Shown piece by piece: positions 16,278-24,176 of a DNA stretch of 46,625 bases. The stretch spans positions 1 through 46,625 of the forward strand of contig NZ_FUYC01000016.1 in the NCBI RefSeq assembly GCF_900167125.1, given 5' to 3'. Both the position numbers and the translations under genes were made by a program. The DNA is from Paucidesulfovibrio gracilis DSM 16080. GTDB taxonomy: Bacteria > Desulfobacterota > Desulfovibrionia > Desulfovibrionales > Desulfovibrionaceae. Position 1 is the first letter of the stretch. Every line of letters starts with the position of its first letter. Under the pieces are notes generated by a model, which was not told the origin of the DNA, did not search any database, and saw only the letters and a program-made list of their open reading frames with translations.

Positions 16278-17024
16278 ATGTCGGAAACCACTTCCTCGCC
16301 CCGGCCGCAAGCCGCGCCACGCACACTCGCCCCGGGCCTGCTCAGTGGAGCGCGTCAGGCGCTGCCCCTGGTGCTGGGCTACATCCCCGTGGGGTTCGCC
16401 TTTGGCGTACTCGGAGCCAAGGTGGGCCTTAGCGCCGCCAACGTGGTCTTCATGTCCGCCCTGGTCTACGCCGGATCATCCCAGCTCATTGCGGCCGGTT
16501 TGCTGGCCGTGGGTACACCGCCCGCCACCATCATCATCACCACGTTCATCGTGAACCTGCGCCACCTGCTCATGTCCGCGTCCCTGGCTCCGCACCTGAA
16601 GGACATGAACCGGCTCCAGCAGGCTCTGTTCAGCTACGGGATTACGGACGAAACCTTTGCGGTGCACAGCGGACGGTTTCAAAACCCCGATTCCCCGATC
16701 AGCCGCGCCGAATCCTTCAGCCTCAATGTCACTGCCCACGGCGCCTGGGTGCTCAGTTCCTGGCTCGGGGTAACAACCAGCACGCTGATCCCGGACGTGC
16801 GCCCCGTGGGGCTTGATTTTGCCTTGCCCGCCATGTTCATCGCCCTGCTGGTGATGCAGACGCGCACCCGCCTGCATGTCATCATTGCCTTGGGCGCGGG
16901 CGCCCTTTCCACGGGATTGTTTCTGTCGGGCATGAATCAATGGAACGTCATCGTCGCCACCGTGGCCTTTGCCGGTCTGGGCGCATATCTGGAGGGAGCA
17001 TGGACGAACAGACACTCTTCCTGA
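16278..17024 (+). CDS. azlC: AzlC-type branched-chain amino acid exporter, large subunit
   Basis: A 248-residue AzlC-family protein. Typical blocks are ALPLVLGYIPVGFAFGVLGA near residue 35, SALVYAGSSQLIAAGLL and NLRHLLMSASLAPHL. About seven hydrophobic segments are visible. AzlC with AzlD forms an inner-membrane exporter of branched-chain or related amino acids. The start at ATG 16278 is fixed by AAGGAG ending 5-6 nt upstream. The 3' end overlaps azlD by 25 nt. The divergent MocR gene suggests regulation by an amino compound or PLP adduct, so the real substrate could be a different amino acid. Confidence 0.9.
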   Translation: MSETTSSPRPQAAPRTLAPGLLSGARQALPLVLGYIPVGFAFGVLGAKVGLSAANVVFMSALVYAGSSQLIAAGLLAVGTPPATIIITTFIVNLRHLLMSASLAPHLKDMNRLQQALFSYGITDETFAVHSGRFQNPDSPISRAESFSLNVTAHGAWVLSSWLGVTTSTLIPDVRPVGLDFALPAMFIALLVMQTRTRLHVIIALGAGALSTGLFLSGMNQWNVIVATVAFAGLGAYLEGAWTNRHSS

Positions 17025-17329
17025 CCATCGTGGGCATGGCCCTGGTCACGTACATCCCGCGCGCCTTGCCCGTGCTGGCGCTTTCTTCGCGGTCCCTTTC
17101 CCCGGGGCTGCGCCGCTTTCTTTCGTATGTCCCCGTTGCCGTGCTCTCGGCTCTGCTGGTGCCTTCCCTGCTGGCGCCGGATGCCAAACTGGACGTATCC
17201 GGCACCAACGTATTCCTTTGGGTCAGCCTGATATTGCTGCCCTTCTGCATCCGTACCCGGAGCTTTTTCGGCACCGTGGCCCTGGGTATGGGGCTTGTGG
17301 CCCTGGCGCGCTGGGGGTTTGGCATTTGA
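17000..17329 (+). CDS. azlD: AzlD-type small subunit of amino acid exporter
   Basis: A 109-residue AzlD-family protein with three to four hydrophobic helices and the family start pattern (TLFLTIVGMALVTYIPRALP). The start at ATG 17000 is supported by GGAGG at 16991-16995. It overlaps the end of azlC, so translation is coupled. The length is normal for the family, and the strong terminator at 17353-17391 closes the two-gene operon. Confidence 0.9.
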   Translation: MDEQTLFLTIVGMALVTYIPRALPVLALSSRSLSPGLRRFLSYVPVAVLSALLVPSLLAPDAKLDVSGTNVFLWVSLILLPFCIRTRSFFGTVALGMGLVALARWGFGI

Positions 17330-17352
17330 AGAATCCAGTTGCCTTTGCAACA

Positions 17353-17391
17353 AAAAAACGCCCTTGGCCGCAATGACCAGGGGCGTTTTTT
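17353..17391. terminator. Intrinsic terminator after azlCD
   Basis: AAAAAACGCCC near 17353-17363 pairs with GGGCGTTTTTT at 17381-17391, with inner TTGG/CCA pairing. The A-run and T-run suit both directions. It lies between azlD and the convergent exported-protein gene. Confidence 0.88.
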
Positions 17392-17505
17392 CTCGGCTTG
17401 TGGAAGCCGAAGGGGAATCTATAGCTTCCCCGAAAAAAAATCTTCAACGAAACAAGACCGCGATGCCCACCAAGGGGAACCCGTGCATCGGGTAGGGGCA
17501 ATCGG

Positions 17506-17925
17506 TTACGGCAGGGAATCGGTATGCAGGGCCACGCGGACCCGGCCCGAATCGCAGGCGAATCGGATCCGCTCCGGCGCGGCGGAATCCGAAACCGCAT
17601 CCGTACGGAAATTTTGCTGCACGCTCATGCGCTGATCCCGCACCAGGGTATGGCTGGTTTCCATAAGAATGCCCCCCTGCGGACCCAAAAATTGAGCGCT
17701 CACGGTCACGAACATGTCTCCATCCAGGTAGTCGATGCGATAGGCATATTCGCCGGAATCCAGGCGGTGTTCCCAAATATCGCCCTGCTTGAGCACGGTT
17801 TCGCCCACCGAGGCGTCCTTGACCGCAAAGGCCACGCTGCAAACCAACAGCACGGCGGCCACAGCAGCGCAACTCAGCCGGACGATCCGGAGGCGGGTTA
17901 GCTTTTTGTTTTGATTCGTTCGCAT
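17506..17925 (-). CDS. Exported or membrane-anchored protein, unrecognised
   Basis: A 139-residue protein with a basic N-terminus and one hydrophobic helix (~15-35, ending VAFA) that could be a signal peptide. The mature part is beta-rich with alternating hydrophobic and polar residues (YAYRIDYLDGDMFVTVSAQF) and one Cys near the C-terminus. The start is uncertain: ATG 17925 is chosen, a GTG at 17934 is in frame, and neither has a clear ribosome site. It lies downstream of the histidine kinase gene on the same strand with a ~90-nt gap, so it may be co-transcribed. No family recognised. Confidence 0.6.
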   Translation of the reverse strand: MRTNQNKKLTRLRIVRLSCAAVAAVLLVCSVAFAVKDASVGETVLKQGDIWEHRLDSGEYAYRIDYLDGDMFVTVSAQFLGPQGGILMETSHTLVRDQRMSVQQNFRTDAVSDSAAPERIRFACDSGRVRVALHTDSLP

Positions 17926-17937
17926 ACTGCTCACTGA

Positions 17938-17975
17938 TTGATGGATATTCAGGAACCTGATTGGTAGTCCATCAA
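17938..17975. other. Hairpin in the kinase-exported protein gap
   Basis: TTGATGGA at 17938-17945 pairs with TCCATCAA at 17968-17975, and CAGG/CCTG pair inside. On the minus strand a T-run (from A-run 17977-17984) precedes rather than follows the hairpin, so it is not a standard terminator for the kinase gene. It could be an mRNA processing or stability element directly upstream of the exported-protein start. Confidence 0.4.
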
Positions 17976-18015
17976 GAAAAAAAAGTCCACATTTTTCGGC
18001 CAGCTCGGACTTTGC

Positions 18016-20838
18016 TCAAACAGAATCCCCCTCCAGACACATGACCACCCTGGTGCCGCCCCAGGGACTTTCTTCCAGTGCGATGGTTGCGCCCAGACAT
18101 TTGACCAGCTGCCGTACGATTCCCAATCCCAGGCCGGTTCCGCCGTACCTGCGGGTGTAGGTTCCATCTCCCTGCATAAACGGTTCAAAGACCACTTCAC
18201 GCATTTCCTCAGGAATACCCGGCCCTTCATCGTCCACATAAAAACAGGTCCGCAAGCGGTTTTTTCCGGTCTGCTCCTGCCGGACATGCACCTTCACCCG
18301 CCCCTTGGGCGTAAATTTGACGGCGTTGTCCACCAACTGCTCCAGGACACGCCGCAGCTTGGCCCCGTCACCGCGAAAGTCGCGCTGCTTCTCGTCCACG
18401 AGCACCGCAAAGTCAAGCCCCTTTTCCCGGGCTGATTGTTCATGGCGGGACTGGATTCCCCGCAGCATATCCCGCAGGCTGAAGGGGTACTCCTCCACCT
18501 CGGCACGGGAGCAGGACTCCAGGGACACGAATTCCAACAGCCGTTCCAACAGATCCCGCAGGCTCCGGGCCGAATGTTCGGCCTCCCGCACGCGGGACAT
18601 CCGCGTTTCCTTGTCCACGCCGGGCATGGCGATGAGCTGGAGCATGCCGAGCACCCCATTGAGGGGCGTCCGGAATTCATGGCCCATGCGCGCCAGGAAA
18701 TCACTTTTGACACGACTGGCCTGTTCCGCGGCCTCCTTGGCCTCGCGCTGCTGCTGCACGGCCAGGGTATAGGCCGTGACATCCTGGGCCACACCCGCCA
18801 CACGCAGCACTTTGCCATTGCGGACCACCGGGAAGGTGCGCACCCGCACCCAGCGAACGGCATCCTCCTCCAGCAGCACCCGCAGGGTCACGTCCTGCTG
18901 GGTATCGGCCAGTTTTCCGCCGGGCAGCATTTGCCGAACCAACTCCCTGTCCTCAGGTTGGACATGCTCCAGCAACTGCGCGGGAGTGTTCTGCAGCGCC
19001 GTTCCGGTCAAACCGAAAATAGGCTCAAACCCCGGACTGGTATACACAATCCCGTGCTCATCCTGGAGCCAATAGGCTTCTTCGATGGCTTGGACCAATT
19101 CCCGAAAACGTTCCCGGCTTTCGTGCAGTTCCATGGTCATGCGCCGGTATTCCGTGGTGTCGCGCATGACGCCCACCAGCTGCTCAGGAATACCGTTGCG
19201 GGCCATTATTCCGGAAACATTGACCACCAACCAAATGATCTGTCCCTCGCGATTGCGGCCGCGCAGCTCCAGGCTGTTGGGCGCGGACCGACCCTGGGCA
19301 TATTCCGTGAGCGCCTCGCGGCACAGGAGCGCATCTTCCGGGTGGGCGAGGAACTCCAGCTTTCGGCCCTCCACCTCTTTTGGCTCGTACCCGAACAATT
19401 CCCGCACGGCCGAGGAGACGAATTGAAACCGCCCGTCCGCATCCATGCTGAAGACCACGTCATGCACGTTGTCCACGATGACCTTGAGCCGCTGCCGGCT
19501 GCGCTCCAATTCCGCAAGCAGTTTTCTGCGCTCGCTTACGTCCACGGTCATGAGCACCAATCCGTCCGGCTCCCGGGAGGGACTGCGCAACAGCGTGATG
19601 GAGGTCAAGGCCGTAAAGGTCGTGCCGTCCCTGGCCGTATGCTGCATTTCCTCCTGGTATACGCCGCGCTCCCGCACTGTGGTGAATACAGCCTCCAGGC
19701 GATCCAAATCGTTCAGCGGTGCCAGGAATTCACCGATGTTGCGGCCCACCACCCCGCCCCTGGGGTCCAGACCGTGCATGCTGGTCCAGGCAGGGTTCAG
19801 GTAGCGGACCCGGCCATCCAGATCAGCCACGGCCATGCCGTATCCTGCCTGGTCCAGGGCCATGCGCAACCCTTCCAGCTCCTGTCGGCTCTGGCGCAGG
19901 GGCGTCACGTCATGCCCCACGCTGAGCACTTCGGTGATCTGGCCATTGTTATCCCGCAGCGCCCGATTGCTCCAAAGAATCCAGGCCCGCTCCCCGTTGC
20001 GGCGCAAATTCTCGTTCTGGTTCAGGGCGTGCCGGTCCACATCCGCCATGATGGATTCCCACATGGTCCGCAGATCGCGGCCATCGGAATCCACGGGCGG
20101 CACGATCAGCCCCAGAACATGCCTGTCGCGCACTTCCTCCATGGTGTAGCCGAAAAACCGCAGACCGTAGTTGTTCATAAAGGTGATGCGGCCCTGGGGC
20201 GTAACCCGCAGAATAATACTGTTGGTGCTCTCCACCAGGGTCTCGTACAGGGTTGTGCGGTCGCGCAGGGCCGCTTCCGCCTGAACCCTGCGGGTTACGT
20301 CGTGCAGAAACAGGCTCACGTGCGTGGCCCGGCCGTGCTGGAACACCGGCTGGTAGGTAACCTCCACATTGCGACCCTGCAGAGCCGGAATCGAGACCAC
20401 AAGACGACCGCGCACGGTTTTTCCGGCAAACGCGGCCTCAAGGTTTGGCAAGATGCGCTGAGCATACGCCTCGTCACCCCACAGATCGCGCACGGACCGC
20501 CCGGCAATATCTTCCGGGGCCAATCCCAGCAAAGCGGCATAGGCCTCGTTCACAGCGCAGTACACATGTTTTCGGTTCAACACGGCCATGCCGTCCCCCC
20601 GGGCATCCATGCCCATGCCAAGGAAACGGATTCGGCGCATACGCAGCCCCATGAGGGCAAACCACCATAACGCCACCAACCCGGGGGGAAGAAGCGCCAG
20701 CAGCAGCCAGCCCCAGAACGTGCCGCAATCCATGTCCCAGAGACAGGCTGCCTGGGCCGGCAGTGCCGCGAGACAACACACCACGATCCAGAGACAGGCC
20801 AAGGCTCTTGCCATATTGTGTTCGGAATTGTGTTTCAT
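18016..20838 (-). CDS. Membrane histidine kinase with five PAS domains
   Basis: A 940-residue sensor kinase. Two N-terminal hydrophobic helices (~10-25 and ~37-57) flank a short Cys-containing periplasmic loop. Five PAS units follow (about 75-190, 190-315, 315-435, 440-565, 570-690), then HisKA with FLARMGHEFRTPLNG carrying the phospho-acceptor His, and HATPase_c with N-box DNAVKFTPKG, G1 DDEGPGIPE and G2 GGTGLGLGI. There is no receiver domain, so it needs a separate response regulator; none is adjacent. The start is taken as ATG 20838; in-frame TTG 20901 and ATG 20814 are alternatives and no ribosome site is decisive. A structured RNA/terminator candidate lies ~150 nt upstream on the same strand. 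Confidence 0.9.
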   Translation of the reverse strand: MKHNSEHNMARALACLWIVVCCLAALPAQAACLWDMDCGTFWGWLLLALLPPGLVALWWFALMGLRMRRIRFLGMGMDARGDGMAVLNRKHVYCAVNEAYAALLGLAPEDIAGRSVRDLWGDEAYAQRILPNLEAAFAGKTVRGRLVVSIPALQGRNVEVTYQPVFQHGRATHVSLFLHDVTRRVQAEAALRDRTTLYETLVESTNSIILRVTPQGRITFMNNYGLRFFGYTMEEVRDRHVLGLIVPPVDSDGRDLRTMWESIMADVDRHALNQNENLRRNGERAWILWSNRALRDNNGQITEVLSVGHDVTPLRQSRQELEGLRMALDQAGYGMAVADLDGRVRYLNPAWTSMHGLDPRGGVVGRNIGEFLAPLNDLDRLEAVFTTVRERGVYQEEMQHTARDGTTFTALTSITLLRSPSREPDGLVLMTVDVSERRKLLAELERSRQRLKVIVDNVHDVVFSMDADGRFQFVSSAVRELFGYEPKEVEGRKLEFLAHPEDALLCREALTEYAQGRSAPNSLELRGRNREGQIIWLVVNVSGIMARNGIPEQLVGVMRDTTEYRRMTMELHESRERFRELVQAIEEAYWLQDEHGIVYTSPGFEPIFGLTGTALQNTPAQLLEHVQPEDRELVRQMLPGGKLADTQQDVTLRVLLEEDAVRWVRVRTFPVVRNGKVLRVAGVAQDVTAYTLAVQQQREAKEAAEQASRVKSDFLARMGHEFRTPLNGVLGMLQLIAMPGVDKETRMSRVREAEHSARSLRDLLERLLEFVSLESCSRAEVEEYPFSLRDMLRGIQSRHEQSAREKGLDFAVLVDEKQRDFRGDGAKLRRVLEQLVDNAVKFTPKGRVKVHVRQEQTGKNRLRTCFYVDDEGPGIPEEMREVVFEPFMQGDGTYTRRYGGTGLGLGIVRQLVKCLGATIALEESPWGGTRVVMCLEGDSV

Positions 20839-20990
20839 TTTTTGATGCCGTTTTCCAACGCCGGTTGTACCGGGCGGTCTGCTCAAGGCAGCATACGACA
20901 AAGTGAGGGTCGCGTCAGCATCGGTTTTTCATGCGTGGGGAAGATGGTGCAACATCTCGGAAGGCCAGAGGATCGTTTGTCCGCCACGAC

Positions 20991-21152
20991 AAAAAAACGC
21001 GCAGCCTGCCGGATTGTCCGGCTGTTCCCCGGCCTGGGCCTTGGGGACGAAATGCTGCGCTACTTCTGATGTTCGGGGGCGGCTCCATCCGCCATTCTGT
21101 TTTGTCGGGTTTTTATTTGATTCTACCCTCCGTTTTTATTGCCCTCGTGCTC
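20991..21152 (-). ncRNA. Candidate ~160-nt structured RNA (three-way junction, U7 end)
   Basis: On the minus strand the 3' part folds as a three-way junction. The closing stem pairs 21054-21060 (GCTGCGC on plus) with 20999-21005 (GCGCAGC); one arm is the palindrome GCCGGA/TCCGGC at 21008-21022, and another is CCCCGGCC/GGCC..GGGG at about 21025-21048. The closing stem is followed on the minus strand by seven U (plus A-run 20991-20997). A further hairpin, GGCGG/CCGCC, lies near 21077-21092. A sigma70-like promoter sits directly upstream (21159-21188). It could be a free small RNA or an attenuator/riboswitch-type leader of the kinase gene starting at 20838. It does not match c-di-GMP, fluoride, 6S or SRP RNA patterns I know. 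Confidence 0.5.
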
Positions 21153-21188
21153 TTATGCATAAGATAAGGACACACGCCTCCAAGTCAA
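21151..21188 (-). promoter_or_regulatory. Sigma70-type promoter with palindrome over the -10
   Basis: Reading the minus strand, TTGACT (plus 21183-21188) is followed after 16 nt by TATCTT (plus 21161-21166), or after 18 nt by TCTTAT. The predicted start is near 21153. The 14-bp perfect palindrome TCTTATGCATAAGA at 21151-21164 overlaps the -10 and start site and could be an operator. It points at the structured RNA candidate and the kinase gene. Confidence 0.5.
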
Positions 21189-21355
21189 GACCGGCAGAAG
21201 CAAAAATCGCCGCTATTGCCCGTTGTCAGGCGGTTTTCCACACAGGTCTCCCCCGTGCCGCAGACCGGTTGCGGGTACCATGCGCTTGCATGTTCCGCGG
21301 CCATGGGCTAGGGCGTATCAGTCACAACAACATGTAGGACACCGGAGGGAGATCC

Positions 21356-22144
21356 ATGAAACGTATCCTGACCCTGCTGATCGTACTGGCGGCTCTTTGC
21401 GCCGCCATGACCGCCCAGGCCGACGACTCCTGGGAAAAAGTCCAATCCAGCGGCCAACTCGTCATCGGCCTTGACGATGCGTTCCCGCCCATGGGCTTCC
21501 GCACCGACGACGGCCAGCTCGTGGGCTTCGACATCGATGCCGCCGAGGAAGTGGGCCGCCGCCTGGGCATCAAAATCGTCTGGCAGCCCACGGCCTGGAA
21601 GGGCGTGATCAACTCGCTGAACAGCAACAAATTCGACGCCATCTGGAACGGCATGACCATTACCGAGGAACGCGCCGCCCAAGTGCTCTTCACCCAGCCG
21701 TATATGATGGACGGCCAGATCGCCATCGTGCGCATGGACGAGCAGGCCATCAAGGCCCATGAGGATCTCGGCGACAAGAACGTGGGCGTGCAGGCCGGTT
21801 CCCCGGCTCTGGAAGCGGCCAAGTCCCTGCCCATGGCCCCGGCCCAGATCCGCGAATACGACGACAACCCCAAGGCCTTCCTGGACCTGGAGTCCGGCCG
21901 TTTGGACAGCGTCGTGGTGGACAACCTTTCCGGCTTGTATTTCACCGCGGCCCAGCCCGGCAAGTTCAAGGCGCTGCCCGGCTTCATCACCAAGGAGCCG
22001 TTCGGCGTGGCGTTCCGCAAGGCTGACGTTTCCCTGCGCGACAAGGTTCAAGAAACCATCGACGCCATGGTGGCCGACGGAACCATGGGCGAAATCTCCA
22101 TCAAGTGGTTTGGTGAGGACATCACCAATCCGGCCAACTTCTAA
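21356..22144 (+). CDS. Polar amino acid ABC transporter, substrate-binding protein
   Basis: A 262-residue periplasmic binding protein of the amino-acid (SBP_bac_3) type. The signal peptide spans residues 1-22 (ending AQA). Then come SGQLVIGLDDAFPPMGFR, GFDIDAAEEVGRRLGIK and MTITEERAAQVLFTQPYM, all typical of the family, with the Arg-containing ligand loop near the last block. GGAGGGAG ends 5 nt before ATG 21356. It is the first gene of a three-gene operon with the permease and ATPase. The ligand cannot be fixed from sequence; a polar or acidic amino acid such as glutamine, glutamate or cystine is likely. Confidence 0.92.
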   Translation: MKRILTLLIVLAALCAAMTAQADDSWEKVQSSGQLVIGLDDAFPPMGFRTDDGQLVGFDIDAAEEVGRRLGIKIVWQPTAWKGVINSLNSNKFDAIWNGMTITEERAAQVLFTQPYMMDGQIAIVRMDEQAIKAHEDLGDKNVGVQAGSPALEAAKSLPMAPAQIREYDDNPKAFLDLESGRLDSVVVDNLSGLYFTAAQPGKFKALPGFITKEPFGVAFRKADVSLRDKVQETIDAMVADGTMGEISIKWFGEDITNPANF

Positions 22145-22156
22145 GCGGGGATATTG

Positions 22157-23209
22157 ATGCATACGCGCGCGACACGCGACGCGATGAAACGGAGCGGGGC
22201 CGTGCTGGTCCCGCTCCTGATCGTGTTTCTCTGGTGGGCGCTGCCCCTGGCGGCGAACACGGCTAAGGCTCCGGCTTCCCCGGCCGAACTGGTGGGAGAC
22301 GCCAAAACCGCCCTGAACCAGGGCGATATGGACGCGGCCCGCGAACTGTTTTCCAGCGTTCCGGCTCCGGCCGAGGGCGAACGGGGCGGCACCTACCTCT
22401 ATGCCCGCATGCAGCTGGCCCGCATGGCCTGGGCCGATACGGACCTTGATGCCGCGGAAGCCTATGTCCGGGACGTGCTGGCCGTCTTCCCCGAGAACAT
22501 TGAGGCCAAAACCCTGCTCCGCTCCATCGAGGAGGCCCGGCTTCCGGCCTGGAAGAAACTGCTTCAGGATGCCCGTCGGTTCATGCCCTCGCTGCTGCAC
22601 GGCACGCTCATGACCCTGCTGCTGGTCTTTGTCACCATGCTCGTGTCCCCGGTGGGCGGCCTGTTCATCGCCCTGGGCCGCATCTCCCGGTTCAAGCCGC
22701 TCTCCACGCTTTGTTGGCTGGACATCTGGATCTTTCGCGGCACGCCCCTGCTGTTGCAACTCTTTTTCATCTATTACGGCCTGCCCGCCATCGGCATCAC
22801 CCTGGATCCGCTCACGGCCGCCCTGCTCGGCCTTTGCCTGAACTACTCCGCCTACCTTGCGGAGATCATCCGTGCGGGCATCCAATCCATTGACGACGGC
22901 CAGACCGAGGCAGCCAAGGCGCTGGGCATGACGTATCGGCAGACCATGCGACGGGTCATCATTCCCCAGACCTACAAACGCATCATTCCCCCCTTTGCCA
23001 ATGAGTTCATCGCCCTGATCAAGGACACCGCCCTGGTCTCCACCATCGCCATGGTGGAACTGATGCGCGCCGCGGATCAAATGTTCAACGCCTACTTCAA
23101 CGTGAGCGTGCTGTTTTTCGCCGCCCTCATCTATCTGGCCATCACCACGGTCTTCACCGTGACGTTCGAGTGGGTGGAACGGCGCGTGGGCGTCTATGAA
23201 CGGCGCTGA
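22157..23209 (+). CDS. Amino acid ABC permease with extra N-terminal helical domain
   Basis: A 350-residue inner-membrane permease, well over the usual ~220. A first hydrophobic helix (~14-32) is followed by about 105 residues of TPR-like helices (LVGDAKTALNQGDMDAARELF; ARMAWADTDLDAAEAYVRDV). From about residue 143 the normal His/Glu/Gln-type permease domain starts (LLHGTLMTLLLVFVTML) and carries the EAA loop (QTEAAKALGMTYRQTMRRVI). The fusion is in one open frame with normal codon use. By topology the extra domain would be periplasmic and could interact with the binding protein or cell wall; that is inference. ATG 22157 is 13 nt after the previous stop. Confidence 0.88.
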   Translation: MHTRATRDAMKRSGAVLVPLLIVFLWWALPLAANTAKAPASPAELVGDAKTALNQGDMDAARELFSSVPAPAEGERGGTYLYARMQLARMAWADTDLDAAEAYVRDVLAVFPENIEAKTLLRSIEEARLPAWKKLLQDARRFMPSLLHGTLMTLLLVFVTMLVSPVGGLFIALGRISRFKPLSTLCWLDIWIFRGTPLLLQLFFIYYGLPAIGITLDPLTAALLGLCLNYSAYLAEIIRAGIQSIDDGQTEAAKALGMTYRQTMRRVIIPQTYKRIIPPFANEFIALIKDTALVSTIAMVELMRAADQMFNAYFNVSVLFFAALIYLAITTVFTVTFEWVERRVGVYERR

Positions 23210-23237
23210 CATGCCGGAACATCCCAAGGAGTCTTCT

Positions 23238-24002
23238 ATGCAGCCCATCCTCCAACTACAGGGCGTGGTCAAACGGTTCGGCCAGACCCTGGCCGTAGAC
23301 CACATCGACCTGGACATCCGGCGTGGCGAAAAAGTGGTCATCGTGGGTCCGTCCGGTTCGGGCAAGTCCACCCTGCTGCGGACCATGAATTTTCTGGAAA
23401 CCATGGACGAGGGACAATTGGTGTTCGAAGGCCGGGAATGCGGCTGGACCGAGCGCAAAGGCAAACGCGTCCCGGCTCCCCAATCCCAGCTCTGCGCACT
23501 GCGGGCGGAAATCGGCATGGTCTTCCAGCAGTTCAATCTTTTCCCGCACATGACCGCCTTGGGCAATGTGATGGAAGGGCCGCTCACCGTGCTGGGCAAA
23601 CCCCGGTCCCAATGCCGCGAAATCGCCATGGCCATGCTGCATAAGGTCGGCATGGTGGACCGCAAGGACTGTTTCCCGGCCACCCTTTCCGGCGGACAAA
23701 AGCAACGCGTGGCCATTGCCCGCGCCCTGGCCATGCAGCCCAAGCTGATCTTGTTCGACGAACCCACCTCCGCCCTGGATCCGGAACTCGTGGGCGAGGT
23801 TTTTGACACGATCCGCTCCCTGGCCGACGAGGGCATGACCATGGTCATCGTAACCCACAACATGGGCTTTGCCCGCGAGGTTGCGGATACGGTTATCTTT
23901 ATGGAAAACGGCGGGTTTCTGGCCCAGGGTTCCCCTTCCCAATTCTTTTCCGAAGGCGCGGACAACGACAGGATCCGCTCGTTTCTGGACAAAATGCTCT
24001 GA
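23238..24002 (+). CDS. Amino acid ABC transporter ATP-binding protein
   Basis: A 254-residue ATPase of the GlnQ type. Walker A GPSGSGKST lies at 37-45, the Q-loop in VFQQFNLFPHMT near 98, the signature LSGGQKQR near 155 and Walker B LILFDEPTSALD near 173, with the switch His in VTHNMGFA. The start at ATG 23238 is fixed by AAGGAG at 23226-23231; an earlier in-frame ATG at 23196 overlaps the permease gene and lacks such spacing. A short insertion (ECGWTERKGKRVPAPQSQ) sits after the first helical region. It completes the operon, which ends at the terminator 24029-24054. Confidence 0.93.
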   Translation: MQPILQLQGVVKRFGQTLAVDHIDLDIRRGEKVVIVGPSGSGKSTLLRTMNFLETMDEGQLVFEGRECGWTERKGKRVPAPQSQLCALRAEIGMVFQQFNLFPHMTALGNVMEGPLTVLGKPRSQCREIAMAMLHKVGMVDRKDCFPATLSGGQKQRVAIARALAMQPKLILFDEPTSALDPELVGEVFDTIRSLADEGMTMVIVTHNMGFAREVADTVIFMENGGFLAQGSPSQFFSEGADNDRIRSFLDKML

Positions 24003-24028
24003 TCCGGTCGGCATCGACCTTTCCGCAG

Positions 24029-24054
24029 AAAAGGGACGGTTCGCCGTCCCTTTT
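24029..24054. terminator. Intrinsic terminator after the ABC operon
   Basis: AAAAGGGACGG at 24029-24039 pairs perfectly with CCGTCCCTTTT at 24044-24054 around a TTCG tetraloop. An 11-bp stem ending in T-rich sequence is a textbook intrinsic terminator. Confidence 0.92.
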
Positions 24055-24176
24055 GCCTTTCTATGGCTGGCGATCCCGGTCCCGGTTCCATTGACATCCC
24101 CCGCTGCCACGCGCATGATGCGCATCCCCCGCTTCGCCACAGGCTCTGCGACCCTCACTGGTCGAAAGGTTGTCGA

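Noticed and set aside
18436-20670. Long plus-strand open frame opposite the histidine kinase.
   Set aside because: His/Pro/Gln-rich antisense translation of a kinase with unambiguous domains.
21066-21100. Resemblance of the GGCGG-AUGGAG-CCGCC hairpin to a fluoride riboswitch.
   Set aside because: The loop has no downstream partner for the required pseudoknot, and no fluoride exporter gene follows.
21308-24097. Long minus-strand open frame opposite the ABC operon.
   Set aside because: It mirrors three clear ABC genes on the plus strand; GC-rich coding DNA gives long antisense frames.
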